From Stigmatella erecta (GTDB lineage Bacteria; Myxococcota; Myxococcia; Myxococcales; Myxococcaceae): a DNA stretch of 64,000 nucleotides. The notes under the pieces were generated by a model. It was not told the origin of the DNA and did not search any database. It worked only from the letters and a program-made list of their open reading frames with translations. This document shows, in pieces, positions 1 through 9,085 of the stretch (its first letter is position 1; each line of letters opens with the position of its first letter). The DNA lies in assembly GCF_900111745.1 (NCBI RefSeq), contig NZ_FOIJ01000010.1, positions 1-64,000 on the forward strand, given 5' to 3'. The position numbers and the translations under genes are program-made.

Positions 1-437
1 AGCATGGTGCGGGCGGCGGGCGGCCGTTGGCCGGTGGAAGAGTGCTTCGAGTCGGCCAAGGGCGAGGTGGGCTTGGACGACTACGAGGTGCGCAGTTACA
101 TTGGCTGGTACCGCCACGTGACGCTGTGCTTGGTGGCGCACGCGTTCTTGGCCGCGGCGCGGGTGCTCGCCAACACCCAGGAGGCGATTCTGCTCCCAAA
201 AGCGCTGGGCCTGAGGCGCCGCCCGAGCCGGATGTCCCGGTTTCGCCGGCGCCAGGGCCTGGGCTCATTCGCTTCTCGGTCCAAGAACTCAGACGGTTGC
301 TGCTGAGAATCGCCTGGGGAATGAAACCGGTCCTTGACTTCGTCCTACGCTGGAGCCGCTGGAGCCGCCGTCATCAAGCCATCGCCAAGCTTTGTCATTA
401 CCGGCGTAGGAACCCGCGACTCAAAGTGCAACTGTAG
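1..437 (+). pseudogene. IS701-family transposase, 3' remnant with frameshift
   Basis: The reading frame from position 4 carries the C-terminal signature of IS701-type DDE transposases ([18 protein letters not shown], then a [19 protein letters not shown]-like stretch). Around 180-200 the homology moves to another frame, which continues with SVQELRRLL and a basic tail (WSRWSRRHQA...CHYRRR) ending at the TAG at 435-437. One frameshift therefore separates the two parts and the protein is broken. The 5' part lies outside the window. The DNA after the stop (AAAGTGCAACTGTAGTAC) looks like the right end of such an element. It sits directly against a truncated ATPase gene on the other strand. Frameshift position and exact IS end are inferred. 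Confidence 0.75.
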
Positions 438-576
438 TACTAACCTTGGGGTTGAGTCCTTCCATGGCGGAAGTTTTTCCGGAGGAGTTGGGGCCGACAA
501 GGACGGTGAGCGGGGTGAGCGTCATGCTCACGTCCCGCAGTGCCCGGAAGTACTTGAAGTGGACCGATGTAATCAC
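438..576 (-). pseudogene. AAA/ABC-type ATPase N-terminus cut off by the IS
   Basis: Read from a GTG at 574-576, the minus strand encodes the typical start of an OLD/RecF-like AAA ATPase: HFKYFRALRDVSM, then LTVLVGPNSSGKTSAMEGL, which contains a Walker A box (GPNSSGKT). Homology stops about 40 codons in, where the IS701-type element begins, and the frame then runs to a stop inside the element. No Walker B or signature motif is present, so the remnant cannot be a functional ATPase. The rest of the gene presumably lies on the far side of the element, outside the window. The exact junction (about 438-460) is not resolved. Confidence 0.6.
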
Positions 577-614
577 GGGAACATTTTACCAGCCCCGTGC
601 CCAAACGCCCGCTT

Positions 615-1526
615 TCACGCGTGCAGCGTGGGGGGGCGCTCGCTCTCCAGCGGGAAGGTGAGGAAGGGCGAGTCGAGCGGCACCTTCTCCAGCGACTCCA
701 GCCGCTCGAATTCCACCGCGTCGTGGGCGCTGAAGACCGTCACCTCGGAGCCGTGGCCCTTCACCAGCGCGCGCAGCCGCTCCTGGTTGTACAGGCGCTG
801 GCGCCGGTTCTTCTCCATGAACGTCTGGTAGAAGCGCAGGCCCGGCGGGCACCGCCGCTTGTCCACGTCCATCTCCCGGTGGTGGAAGTACGCATCCCCC
901 GCGTGCAGCAGCCACCGGCCCCCCACCTGGAGCGCGATGCCCGAGTGCCCCACCGTGTGGCCCTGCAAGGGCACGAGGAGCAATTCCGGCGGCAGGCCCG
1001 AGAGGTCACGCACGCACTCGAAGCCGAACCAGCGCTCCCCTGCCTCGGGCTTGGGGTAGGTGACCCAGTTCACGTTCATCCACTGGCTGGGCCGGAAGCG
1101 CCGCTGGTCCAGGGGCGTCTTCTGCGCCACCGCGCCCAGGTACTCCGCGTCCAGCAAGTGCACCCGCGCCCAGGGGAAGTCATCCAGCCCGCCCGCGTGG
1201 TCGAAATCCAGGTGCGTCAGCAGGATGTCCGTCACGTCCGTGGGCTTGAAGCCCAGCCGTTCGATCTGCCGGATGGCCGTCATCCCCTCGGAGAGCTGGG
1301 GCCGGCACATCGCCTTGAGGAACAGGGGGCTCAGCCGGGGCCGGGGCATCCGCACGTCATTGAGCCCAAAGCCCGTGTCCACCAGCACCAGGTTCCGGTC
1401 CGTCTCCACCAGCAGGCAATGGCACACCAGCGCCGCCGGGCCCGAGACGTCCATGCGTCCGTCCATCAACCGGCCACCCGGTGGACACATCGTCGTGCAA
1501 TTGAGGTGGTGAACGCGCAGCGCCAT
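615..1526 (-). CDS. MBL-fold metallo-hydrolase
   Basis: A 303-residue metallo-beta-lactamase-fold hydrolase resembling the AHL-lactonase/AttM-like branch. The metal motif is THLDFDHAGG (HxDxDH, an Asp where HxHxDH is usual), followed by QGHTVGHS, LLHAGDA and a late HGSEVTVFSAHD histidine pair, so the usual metal ligands are largely present. ATG 1526 (MALRVHHLNC) is chosen over an upstream ATG at 1610 because the family begins with such a short strand and GGAG lies just upstream. No signal peptide, so probably cytoplasmic. The substrate cannot be told from sequence; lactones or other esters are typical for the branch. Confidence 0.85.
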   Translation of the reverse strand: MALRVHHLNCTTMCPPGGRLMDGRMDVSGPAALVCHCLLVETDRNLVLVDTGFGLNDVRMPRPRLSPLFLKAMCRPQLSEGMTAIRQIERLGFKPTDVTDILLTHLDFDHAGGLDDFPWARVHLLDAEYLGAVAQKTPLDQRRFRPSQWMNVNWVTYPKPEAGERWFGFECVRDLSGLPPELLLVPLQGHTVGHSGIALQVGGRWLLHAGDAYFHHREMDVDKRRCPPGLRFYQTFMEKNRRQRLYNQERLRALVKGHGSEVTVFSAHDAVEFERLESLEKVPLDSPFLTFPLESERPPTLHA

Positions 1527-1652
1527 GACGCGGCTCCAGGGCAGAGAGGGTCCTTCGATGGACCCCGGTCCTGAGCAAAGCTGCGCCGTGGGGAGCCTAC
1601 ATGGAACCACAGAGCGCTAGCGCCTGGCCGTTCGCCCGCCAGGCGAGGAGGC

Positions 1653-2012
1653 TCAGAGGTGCTCGAGCGTGCCGGCCGTCCGCTCGTCGCGCACGTTGCC
1701 GGTGTTCAGCGTGGAGGACGGCTCGAAGAGCAGCACCTCCACCTCGCCCTCCGCCACGGGCCGGTGCTCCACGCCCCGGGGGATGATGAGGAACTCGCCG
1801 GGCCCCAGCGCCACCGTCCGGTCCCGCAGCTCGATGCGCAGGCGGCCCTTCACCACCAGGAACAGCTCGTCCTCGGCCTCGTGGTGGTGCCACACGAACG
1901 AGCCGCTCAGCTTGGCGAGCTTCACCTGCTGGCCGTTCAGCTCCCCCACCACCTTGGGCTTCCAGTGCTCGGAGAAGAGGGAGAACTTGCTCTCCAGGTT
2001 CACCTTCTCCAC
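1653..2012 (-). CDS. Single-domain cupin protein
   Basis: A small cupin of about 119 residues. Cupin motif 1 is seen as WHHHEAEDELFLVVKG (metal-binding His, His, Glu) and motif 2 as PGEFLIIPRGVEHRP. The start is taken as the GTG at 2012 (MEKVNLESKFSLFSEHW), which has a GGAG ribosome-binding site 7 nt upstream and matches the usual N-terminus of the family. An ATG at 2174 would add 54 residues of unconvincing composition. Likely a cytoplasmic metal-binding protein of unknown substrate. It shares the strand with the MBL hydrolase, but a gap of about 125 bp gives no strong operon signal. Confidence 0.8.
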   Translation of the reverse strand: MEKVNLESKFSLFSEHWKPKVVGELNGQQVKLAKLSGSFVWHHHEAEDELFLVVKGRLRIELRDRTVALGPGEFLIIPRGVEHRPVAEGEVEVLLFEPSSTLNTGNVRDERTAGTLEHL

Positions 2013-2283
2013 GGTCGGCTCCAGGGGGCTCTCGGCGGCGGTGTTCGTCTCCGCCCCGCTGTCCGGGGAGGCCCTGCGCCAGTCCCACCGCGGACGCCAA
2101 CAGCTCTCGCCCCGCGCCGCCGTGCCGATGCCCAGCGTGGGAGGTGCTTCGCCATCGCTTCTCATGCCCTGCATCCCCCTGGCCGGAGCCCGCGCCCCAG
2201 GTTGAGCCGAATGATGGCGTCACCCTGGGCACTGCCCAACAGGCAGGCAACCGGTTATGTCCGTTTTTGGGCGAAAGCGGGTT

Positions 2284-3189
2284 TCAGTCGGGATAGAAGA
2301 GCGGCTCGCGCTGGGCCATGAAGCTGGAGATGGCGCTGGCCACCTCGGGCGGCACGTCCTGGAACTGCACCCCCATGCCCGGCATCAGGTCTGGCATGTG
2401 GTCATTCGGCTCGCGCAGCCAGCGCACCACGCCGCTGACCTTGTGGGGCCTGCCCCCGGGCAGGGTGAAGTCCAGGTCCACCGGGGTGCCGCGGGGCACC
2501 GTCTCCACCGTGGCGACGAAGAGCCCCCCGGCGAGCACGTCCGAGGTGAAGCCCGTGAAGAAGTTGGAGTCGCTCTTCAGGTGAATCTGCGCCTGGAGCC
2601 GCACCCGCGCGCGCGCCCGCTTGGCCACGGGCGCAGGGGCAGGCATGGCGCTCAGCGAGGCCGAGGACGAGGTCCGGGGAGGCAGCGGAGGCCGGGCACC
2701 CGGCGGGGGCGGGGGCGGCGGCCGGGCCCGGGCCGCTTCCTGCTGGCGGCGCAGGCGGGCCGCTTCGGTGGCGCTCTTGAGGCGGGCCTCCGCCTCGGCC
2801 AGCTCCCGCGTGAGCGCCTGGGTCTGCTGGATGAAGGCGTGCAGGGCGATCTGCACCTCTTCGTTGGCCTTGGTGCGGACCTCCAGGGCCTCCTTGCGGG
2901 CGTTGAGGGCCCGGTCCCGCGTCACCTCCACGGCCAGCTCCGGGATGGCGGCGGCCTGGAGCCGGGCGCCAATCTCCGGCAGGGACACATCCCCCGTGTC
3001 GGACTGCACCTGGGCCAGCTCGGTGCGGACCTGGCTCAACCGCTGGGCCAGCGTGGTGGCCTCGGTGGAGGCACGGGCCACCTGATCCGCCGTGCGCGTC
3101 TCCAGGGCCGACAGCTCGGCCTCGGCGCGCGTGAGCTCGGCCTCTCGCGTGGTGATGGGACGAAGAAAGGTATTGGAGGGCGGCCTCAT
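2284..3189 (-). CDS. PilZ-domain protein with N-terminal coiled coil
   Basis: A 301-residue protein. Residues about 10-165 form a long, Ala/Glu/Arg-rich coiled coil, followed by a proline-rich linker (PPPPPPPGARPP). A C-terminal PilZ domain follows from about residue 195: RARVRLQAQIHLKSDSNFFTGFTSDV, GGLFVAT and a late GVQFQDV. This layout matches the myxobacterial TIGR02266-type PilZ proteins, proposed cyclic-di-GMP effectors. The canonical RxxxR and D/NxSxxG motifs are degenerate here (TSDVLAGGLF), so cyclic-di-GMP binding is not assured. The ATG at 3189 has AGGAG upstream. It is a single gene between the cupin and rtcB. Confidence 0.85.
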   Translation of the reverse strand: MRPPSNTFLRPITTREAELTRAEAELSALETRTADQVARASTEATTLAQRLSQVRTELAQVQSDTGDVSLPEIGARLQAAAIPELAVEVTRDRALNARKEALEVRTKANEEVQIALHAFIQQTQALTRELAEAEARLKSATEAARLRRQQEAARARPPPPPPPGARPPLPPRTSSSASLSAMPAPAPVAKRARARVRLQAQIHLKSDSNFFTGFTSDVLAGGLFVATVETVPRGTPVDLDFTLPGGRPHKVSGVVRWLREPNDHMPDLMPGMGVQFQDVPPEVASAISSFMAQREPLFYPD

Positions 3190-3282
3190 CGACGGCTCCT
3201 GACGTGGCCCCACTCTAGCCGCCCCCGGCCGGGGCCACGAGCCCCCCGCGGAGCCTGGCTGCCTGCTGGGCGCCGCCCCGGG

Positions 3283-4635
3283 TCAGTCCGCGCCCTTGAT
3301 GCAGGCCACCGGCGTCAGGCGGTGGGCCACCCGCGCCAGCCCCGCCATCTCCACCGTCTCCAGCACGTCATCCAGGTTCTTGTAGCAGGGGCCCGACTCA
3401 TCCAGCGGGGTGTTCCGGGTGTTGAGCAGAATCCCCGCCTCGGCCATGCGCTGGTCGGTCTCGTCCTGGCGCAGCACCCGCCGGGCCTCGCCGCGCGACA
3501 GCCGGCGGCCCGAGCCGTGGTTCACCGAGTAAATGGACTTGGCGGCCCCCTCCTCGGCGAAGAGGATGGCGCTGCCCGTCTCCATGGAGCCCGGGATGAG
3601 GATGGGGTGGCCGGTGTGCTCCCAGGAGGTTTTGCGCAGCGAGGGGTGCCCCTTGGGGAAGGCGCGTGTGGCGCCCTTGCGGGCCACGAACTTCCCGGCC
3701 TCCTTCTGGATGAGGTTGTGGGAAATCTCGTAATAGATGTCCGCGGTGCCGCCGAACACGTCCTCGAGCGCCGCGCACACCGCCTCGCCGATGATGAGCC
3801 GGTTGGCCACGGCGAAGTTGGCCGCCATGTTGTGCAGGTTCCAGTACTCGCGCCCCAGCCGCGTCTCCGCGTCCAGCCAGATGAAGTCCTCGCTGCGCGA
3901 GCTCAGCCCCCGCTCGCGCGCCCCCTCCACGAAGAAGTGCTTGGCGATGTTCCACCCGAAGCCCCGGCTGCCCGTGTGCAGCATCACCCACACCCGGCCC
4001 TCTTCATCCACCTGCATCTCGGTGAAGTGGTTGCCGCCGCCCAGGCTGCCCAGCTGGTCGCGCTTGCCCGCGGCGCGCTCGGGGATGTCCACCCGGTCGT
4101 CCTCCACGGGGATGAAGTCCCGCTCGGTGGTGGAGTTCGTGCGCCCCAGGGCCTTGGCGCCGTGGCGCACCACCTCCGCGAAGGTGCGCGCGTCCACCTT
4201 GCGCTGGCGCTGCGCGCGGCTGGCGCCCACGCCCACCGCGATGCGGTGAATCACCTGGTCGATCCACCGCCGGCGCTGGGCCGGGTCCGCCACGTCCTCG
4301 GCCGTCAGCGTTGTCTTGAGCTGCACCATGCCGCAGCCGATGTCGTAACCGGCCGCGGTGGGCAGCAGGATGCCGTCGGTCTCCACTACGGTGCCGATGG
4401 GCACCCCGTAGCCCACGTGGCAGTCCGGCGTCACCGCCACGCGCGTGACGCCCGGAAACGAGGCGGCGTTGACGACCTGGGAGAAGACGGCTTCCTCCAG
4501 GCCCGGGCTGTCCGGCCCCTCGCCATGGAGGAGCTTGTCGGACAGGAACAGGTCGGCGTCGACCCGCATGGTCTTGGTCTTCGGCAGCACGTAGTGCCCC
4601 TCCGAGACCTTCTCCAAACGTTGAATCCAGCTCAT
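3283..4635 (-). CDS. rtcB: RtcB family RNA ligase
   Basis: A 450-residue RtcB protein, the Mn/GTP-dependent ligase that joins 2',3'-cyclic phosphate or 3'-phosphate RNA ends to 5'-OH ends. Family motifs are intact: DCHVGYGVPIG (C72, H73), AGYDIGCG (about 95-102), LGGGNHF (N202, H203), LHTGSRG (H220), the SHN histidine near 306, and the guanylylated-histidine loop seen as NHGSGRRLSR (about 372-381; HGAGR in most members). The start at ATG 4635 (MSWIQRLEK) fits the usual N-terminus; upstream codons are not protein-like. No archease gene or RtcR activator lies beside it, so it appears monocistronic. Confidence 0.93.
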   Translation of the reverse strand: MSWIQRLEKVSEGHYVLPKTKTMRVDADLFLSDKLLHGEGPDSPGLEEAVFSQVVNAASFPGVTRVAVTPDCHVGYGVPIGTVVETDGILLPTAAGYDIGCGMVQLKTTLTAEDVADPAQRRRWIDQVIHRIAVGVGASRAQRQRKVDARTFAEVVRHGAKALGRTNSTTERDFIPVEDDRVDIPERAAGKRDQLGSLGGGNHFTEMQVDEEGRVWVMLHTGSRGFGWNIAKHFFVEGARERGLSSRSEDFIWLDAETRLGREYWNLHNMAANFAVANRLIIGEAVCAALEDVFGGTADIYYEISHNLIQKEAGKFVARKGATRAFPKGHPSLRKTSWEHTGHPILIPGSMETGSAILFAEEGAAKSIYSVNHGSGRRLSRGEARRVLRQDETDQRMAEAGILLNTRNTPLDESGPCYKNLDDVLETVEMAGLARVAHRLTPVACIKGAD

Positions 4636-4858
4636 CGCATGTCCCTCCCGGACCGCATTCAACCCGCGCCAGCGACGGAAACGTCCAGAAAGAGCTGACA
4701 GGAACGCCTGCTTGCCTGCCCTCCCTGCGGGGCGGGGGGAGGGTTCACCCGGGCGAAGTTCCGCCTGTGTACATCCGTCCCCATGGGAAAGGTGCGGGGA
4801 CTTGCAAGAGCGGATCTGCATTCCCATTCATGTTTCAGGGCAACGAGGGGGTAGGGCG

Positions 4859-5098
4859 ATGGGATTCATGGGCGGTGTGTTGCTGGCGATGGCGTTGCAG
4901 GCGGCTCCTCCGGTTCCGACGGCGGGCCAGGTGTTCAACCCGTCCGTGTGCGCCAAGAAGCGCGTGGACCCGTGTGGTTGCCACCACGTTTACGGTGTCC
5001 GGCACTGCCACCCCAACCGCAAGGGGGACCACTGCGAGGCGCCGGTCAATGCCTCGATGCCGGACGATGCCGAGCCGAAGAAGGCCGTCTCCCTCTGA
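4859..5098 (+). CDS. Small cysteine-rich exported protein
   Basis: A 79-residue ORF starting at ATG 4859 behind a GGGGG-rich ribosome-binding site. The N-terminus (MGFMGGVLLAMALQAAPPVP) looks like a signal peptide. The mature part holds five cysteines and several histidines (SVCAKK, DPCGCHHVYG, RHCHPN, DHCEAP), suggesting disulfides or metal binding. No family recognised. It is divergent from rtcB across about 220 bp and convergent with the TPR gene that follows. Confidence 0.65.
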   Translation: MGFMGGVLLAMALQAAPPVPTAGQVFNPSVCAKKRVDPCGCHHVYGVRHCHPNRKGDHCEAPVNASMPDDAEPKKAVSL

Positions 5099-5105
5099 GC
5101 TGGGT

Positions 5106-5124
5106 GGCCCGGTGACGCCGGGCC
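5106..5124. terminator. Hairpin between convergent genes
   Basis: GGCCCGG (5106-5112) pairs with CCGGGCC (5118-5124) around a 5-nt loop, in the 42-bp gap between two convergent stop codons. The position suits a bidirectional terminator, although no U tract follows. Confidence 0.45.
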
Positions 5125-5140
5125 CCTGCGCGGGGAACCC

Positions 5141-6112
5141 TCAGGGCGCGGCGTGCGAGGCGTCCTCCTCCTGTGAGTCCACGGTGATGTCGAGCGTGAA
5201 CTCGTGGGAGTCAGGCCGGAACGTCTCCAGATCCGCCACCATGTGCATGTCCAGGGGCGTCCGCGCCCGGACGAGCACCCAGCTGTCCTGAGGGGACAGG
5301 CGGAAGGCCAGCGTCGTGGGGGACAGCCGCCGGACTTCCATGGCGGGCCTCGGCGCGCGGGGGCGCGGGGCGGGCCCCGGCGAGGGCAAGGGCACCAGGG
5401 GCTGGATGCCGGGGGGCCGCAGCGCCTCCGGGGGCGTGGGCTCCAGCGCCGGCACCTCCATGGGGGCCAGGACAGGAAGCTCCAGGGGAGAAGACGTCAT
5501 CGTGGGCGTGACGTCCTCGGGCGAGAAGCCAGGCTGGGCGCGGGGCACCGGCGGGAGGGACTCGGGCACGGCGCGCAGCACCGGCGGCGCGGGCGGGGGC
5601 GTGAGCGAGGGCATGGGCAGCGCCCGCTGGAGGGGCGGCAGCGCGGGGAGCTTCTCCTTCGCGGCGGGAGCCGGGGCCTGTGTGCGGGCGTTCCGTTGCG
5701 AGGGCGTCGAGAAGCCGACGGTGGCCTCCAGCGAGGGCAGCACGGGCGGCCCATCGGCCTCGCAGAAGTCCAGGGAGGCGCGCTCGAGATCCGACATGAC
5801 GCCTTGGGGCGCCAGGGCGGCGATGTCCGCCAGGAGCAGCGGATCCTTCGGATCCAGCTCGAGCGCGGCCTTCAGCGCGCCCCGGGCCCGGGACTCACAA
5901 CCCAGCTCCAGCAGCAGCTCCGCCGCGGCCCGGTACGAGGCAATGGCTTGCAGCCGGTCTCCCGCGCGCCGGCAGGCCTCCGCGTGCCGCACGCGCATGT
6001 TGGGATCCTTCGGCGCGAGCCGGAGCACCTGCCCGTAAGTCTGCGCGCACTGCGCAAACCTCCCCCGGACGAATTGCTCATGCGCCACTTCCTTCAGCTC
6101 TCTCAGCCCCAT
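5141..6112 (-). CDS. TPR-repeat protein with proline-rich linker
   Basis: A 323-residue protein starting at ATG 6112 (MGLRELKEVAHEQF). Residues 1 to about 110 contain two to three TPR-like helical hairpins, e.g. GRFAQCAQTYGQVLRLAPKDP and SRARGALKAALELDPKDP. A long Pro/Ala-rich low-complexity stretch follows (about 150-260), then a C-terminal segment of about 60 residues (VRRLSPTTLAFRLSP...LDITVDSQ) that looks like a compact beta domain. No signal peptide. The TPRs suggest a cytoplasmic scaffold; partner unknown. Confidence 0.75.
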   Translation of the reverse strand: MGLRELKEVAHEQFVRGRFAQCAQTYGQVLRLAPKDPNMRVRHAEACRRAGDRLQAIASYRAAAELLLELGCESRARGALKAALELDPKDPLLLADIAALAPQGVMSDLERASLDFCEADGPPVLPSLEATVGFSTPSQRNARTQAPAPAAKEKLPALPPLQRALPMPSLTPPPAPPVLRAVPESLPPVPRAQPGFSPEDVTPTMTSSPLELPVLAPMEVPALEPTPPEALRPPGIQPLVPLPSPGPAPRPRAPRPAMEVRRLSPTTLAFRLSPQDSWVLVRARTPLDMHMVADLETFRPDSHEFTLDITVDSQEEDASHAAP

Positions 6113-6419
6113 GGACGCCCCTGCGCCGCCGCCCGAGTGGCACGCGCACGCAGAGCCCAAGCATTCACCGTGCCGCGCGCGGCGAGGGTGGGCGCGTGGA
6201 CAGTGCCACTTCCCCCCGGGGCGAGGGCGGCGCGTGGCAACGTCCAGCAGGCCCCGGTGCAGCCTCCCCGCCGTCGGATTCGCGCGCCGCGCCCGGGCCC
6301 GCTCAGTCTGTAAAAGAGGCCGGAGCCCTGTAACTAGGAAAGGCCGTGAGAGCGGTATGTCCTGTAACGCTTCAGGGCGGGAGCAGGCGCATGCCCCGGC
6401 TTGCCTGCCTGCGGCCTGG
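6113..6419. other. Intergenic stretch with no recognised gene
   Basis: About 300 bp between the start of the TPR gene and the alcohol dehydrogenase terminator. Both strands show only short frames without family features. It should hold the promoter of the TPR gene (minus strand), but I cannot identify a convincing -35/-10 pair. Confidence 0.4.
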
Positions 6420-6453
6420 GAGCGGCTTCCGGGGGGACTTCCCGGAAGCGCTC
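6420..6453 (-). terminator. Strong hairpin after the alcohol dehydrogenase gene
   Basis: GAGCGGCTTCCGGG (6420-6433) pairs with CCCGGAAGCGCTC (6441-6453) with one bulged G and a 7-nt loop. It begins 10 bp beyond the stop codon of the minus-strand alcohol dehydrogenase. No clear U tract follows, so it may terminate weakly or protect the 3' end. Confidence 0.6.
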
Positions 6454-6463
6454 CGCGGGCACA

Positions 6464-7510
6464 TCACTTCTTCAGGCTGTTGATGTCGATGACGAAGCGG
6501 TAGCGCACATCGCCCTTGAGCATGCGCTCATAGGCCTCGTTGATCTTCTGGATCGGAATGACCTCGATGTCGGAGGTCACGTTGTGCTTGGCACAGAAGT
6601 CGAGCATCTCCTGCGTCTCGCGGATGCCGCCGATCATCGAGCCCCCGAGCTTCAGCCGCCGGCCGATGAGCGAGAAGGCGCCCAGCTTGGAGGGGGTCTC
6701 CGGCGCGCCGACGAGGATCATCGTGCCGTTGGTCTTCAGCAGGTTGAGGTAGGCGTTGTAGTCGTGCTCGGCCGAGACCGTGTCGAGGATGAAGTCGAAC
6801 TTCTTGGCGAGCGTCTTGAAGGTGTCCTTGTTGGAGGTGGCGGCGAAGTGGGTGGCGCCCAGGGCCTTCGCGTCCTTCTCCTTGGACGGCGAGGTGCTGA
6901 GCACGGTGACTTCCGCGCCCAGGGCCTTGCCCAGCTTCACGCCCATGTGGCCCAGGCCGCCCAGGCCCACCACCGCCAGCGTGTCCCCGGCCTTGAGGCC
7001 GTAGCTCTTCAGCGGCGAGTAGGTGGTGATGCCCGCGCACAGCAGCGGGGCCGCCTTGTCCAGCGGCAGCGACTCGGGGATGCGCAGCACGTAGTTCTCG
7101 TCCACGGTGATGCGCGTGGAGTAGCCGCCGTAGGTCGGCTGGCCCGTGCGCTCGCGGCTGTTGTACGTGCCGTTCATGCCACGGTCGCAGTACTGCTCCT
7201 CGCCCTTGCGGCACCACTCACACTCGCGGCAGGAGTCCACGAAGCAGCCCACGCCGACCGCGTCCCCCACCTTGTAGCGGGTGACCGAGCCGCCCACCTG
7301 GGCCACGCGGCCGGCGATCTCGTGGCCGGGCACCATGGGGAAGATGGCGCCGCCCCACTCGTCACGGGCCTGGTGGATGTCCGAGTGGCAGACGCCGCAG
7401 TAGTGGATGTCGATCAACACATCGTGGGGGCCCGGCTCGCGGCGCTCCACGGAGAAAGGGGCGAGCGGCGCTTTGGCGCTCGGGGCGGCATAGGCAGGGG
7501 TAGTCGGCAT
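6464..7510 (-). CDS. Zinc-dependent NAD(P) alcohol dehydrogenase (YahK/CAD type)
   Basis: A 348-residue medium-chain dehydrogenase/reductase that interconverts alcohols and aldehydes. Catalytic zinc ligands are in CGVCHSD and PGHEIAGRV; the structural zinc lobe has four cysteines ([16 protein letters not shown]). The nucleotide-binding fold shows [11 protein letters not shown]. The pattern fits the YahK/cinnamyl-alcohol-dehydrogenase-like group, commonly NADPH-linked aldehyde reductases. The start is ATG 7510 ([10 protein letters not shown]). It is divergently transcribed from the lipoprotein phosphodiesterase and followed by a strong hairpin. The natural substrate cannot be deduced. Confidence 0.92.
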   Translation of the reverse strand: MPTTPAYAAPSAKAPLAPFSVERREPGPHDVLIDIHYCGVCHSDIHQARDEWGGAIFPMVPGHEIAGRVAQVGGSVTRYKVGDAVGVGCFVDSCRECEWCRKGEEQYCDRGMNGTYNSRERTGQPTYGGYSTRITVDENYVLRIPESLPLDKAAPLLCAGITTYSPLKSYGLKAGDTLAVVGLGGLGHMGVKLGKALGAEVTVLSTSPSKEKDAKALGATHFAATSNKDTFKTLAKKFDFILDTVSAEHDYNAYLNLLKTNGTMILVGAPETPSKLGAFSLIGRRLKLGGSMIGGIRETQEMLDFCAKHNVTSDIEVIPIQKINEAYERMLKGDVRYRFVIDINSLKK

Positions 7511-7707
7511 GAAAAATTCCAAAGGGCAAAACAAGGTAGGTGCAACGCGGCCAAACGACGGGCGGAGGGTAACGGGTGGGATAGGGTCCTGCTTCGAAAA
7601 AAGGACCCCATGCGTGGGCTGATGCCTTCCACAACCCAGGCTGTCGCCGTGCGCGGGGCGAGCGGCCGCGCGGGGAATGCCGCGACGCGGTGTGATGCCG
7701 TGTTGCC

Positions 7708-8952
7708 GTGAGGTTCACCGGGGTGTCATGTGCCAGTGGTACGGTCGCGGCCCCTGTGACGCACGCGTTACAGACAAGGAGACTGCCCCTGCACCCGTAC
7801 TCCCCTTTTTCGTTCCGCCGCTTCCTTCGCCTGTCCCTGGCCCTGCCGTTCGTGGCGGGCTGCGCCCTGACGCTCGCTGGTTGTGATGATGATGAGCAGG
7901 ATCCTCCGCCCCCGCCCCCGGTCGAGCAGAAGGCCCTCGTCGTGGGGCACCGGGGCGCCAGCGCGCTGCGGCCCGAGCACACCCTGGCGGCCTACCGCAA
8001 GGCCGTCGAGGACGGCGCGGACATCATCGAGCCAGACCTCGTGTCCACGAAGGATGGCGTGCTGGTGGCGCGGCATGAGAACGAGATTTCCGGCACCACG
8101 AACGTGTCGCAGGTGGCCAAGTTCGCCGGCCGTAAGGTGACGAAGACCATCGACGGGGTGTCGCTCACCGGCTGGTTCACCGAGGACTTCACGCTGGCAG
8201 AGCTCAAGGAGCTGCGCGCCCGCGAGCGCATCCCCGCCACGCGGCCCGGCAACACCCAGTACGACGACCAGTTCGAGATTCCCACGCTCACCGAGGTCAT
8301 CGCGCTGGCCAAGCAGCTGTCGGCCGAAATCGGCCGCACGGTTCCCATCTACCCGGAGACGAAGCACCCCACGTACTTCCAGCAGATCGGGCTGGCGCTG
8401 GAGGCGCCGCTGGTCGCCGCGCTCAAGGCGGACAGCTACACCGCCAGCCAGGCCACCGTGTACATCCAGTCCTTCGAGACGGCGAACCTGAAGGCCCTCC
8501 GCCAGCAGCTGGGCACCTCGCAGCCCAACTGGAAGCTGGTGCAGCTGATGGAGGAGGAGACCCGCAGGCCGTACGACTTCGTCGTGGCCGGTGACACGCG
8601 CACCTACGCGGACCTGATGACCGAGGCAGGCATGAAGGAGATCGCCACCTACGCCAACGGCGTCGGGCCCTACAAGCGCAGCATCATCAACGTGGATGCC
8701 CAGGGCAACTTCCTGCCGCCCACCAGCCTGGTGCGCAACGCGCACGCGGTGAACCTGACGGTGCACCCGTACACCTTCCGTCCGGAGAACGCCTTCATGC
8801 CCGCCCCGCTCAAGGTGAACGGGCCCGACAGCGCGCGCAGCGAGGAGGGGCTGATCGCCGAACTCCACGCGTACCTCGATGCGGGCATCGACGGGTTCTT
8901 CACCGATGATCCAGCCGTGGGCCGCCGCGCGGTGGACTCCTACCAGCCCTGA
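7708..8952 (+). CDS. Glycerophosphodiester phosphodiesterase lipoprotein
   Basis: Hydrolyses glycerophosphodiesters to glycerol-3-phosphate and an alcohol. The GDPD signature is clear: [33 protein letters not shown] (metal and catalytic Glu, Asp, His), YPETKHP and a C-terminal [11 protein letters not shown] lipobox (LTLAGC) follows a hydrophobic signal, so it is probably membrane anchored outside the cytoplasm. The start is uncertain: GTG 7708 opens the frame but has no ribosome-binding site, while AAGGAG at 7776-7781 precedes an in-frame CTG at 7789 ([12 protein letters not shown]...), giving a normal-length signal peptide with a basic n-region. I favour 7789. Confidence 0.88.
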   Translation: MRFTGVSCASGTVAAPVTHALQTRRLPLHPYSPFSFRRFLRLSLALPFVAGCALTLAGCDDDEQDPPPPPPVEQKALVVGHRGASALRPEHTLAAYRKAVEDGADIIEPDLVSTKDGVLVARHENEISGTTNVSQVAKFAGRKVTKTIDGVSLTGWFTEDFTLAELKELRARERIPATRPGNTQYDDQFEIPTLTEVIALAKQLSAEIGRTVPIYPETKHPTYFQQIGLALEAPLVAALKADSYTASQATVYIQSFETANLKALRQQLGTSQPNWKLVQLMEEETRRPYDFVVAGDTRTYADLMTEAGMKEIATYANGVGPYKRSIINVDAQGNFLPPTSLVRNAHAVNLTVHPYTFRPENAFMPAPLKVNGPDSARSEEGLIAELHAYLDAGIDGFFTDDPAVGRRAVDSYQP

Positions 8953-8984
8953 GGCGCCAATCCGCCAGGGGGCCCGGCGCCCCG

Positions 8985-9017
8985 CCCGGAGGCGTTTCGA
9001 GCCTCCGGGCCTTTCGT
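8985..9017 (+). terminator. Terminator hairpin after the GDPD gene
   Basis: A perfect 9-bp stem, CCCGGAGGC (8985-8993) with GCCTCCGGG (9001-9009), loop GTTTCGA, followed by the pyrimidine-rich CCTTTCGT. It lies about 30 bp after the stop codon. Confidence 0.7.
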
Positions 9018-9085
9018 GGGGTGGGTAACGGAGGGGACTTCCTGCCGGTTGAAGGCGCATGAAATGGCTCGCTAGCGTGCCGGGC

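Noticed and set aside
615-1526. Assignment as a quorum-quenching AHL lactonase
   Set aside because: The HxHxDH motif has Asp at the second histidine position and there is no context; only the MBL fold can be supported.
2013-2174. 54-residue N-terminal extension of the cupin
   Set aside because: Trp/Arg/Ser-rich, no signal peptide, no ribosome-binding site; GTG 2012 has one and fits the family.
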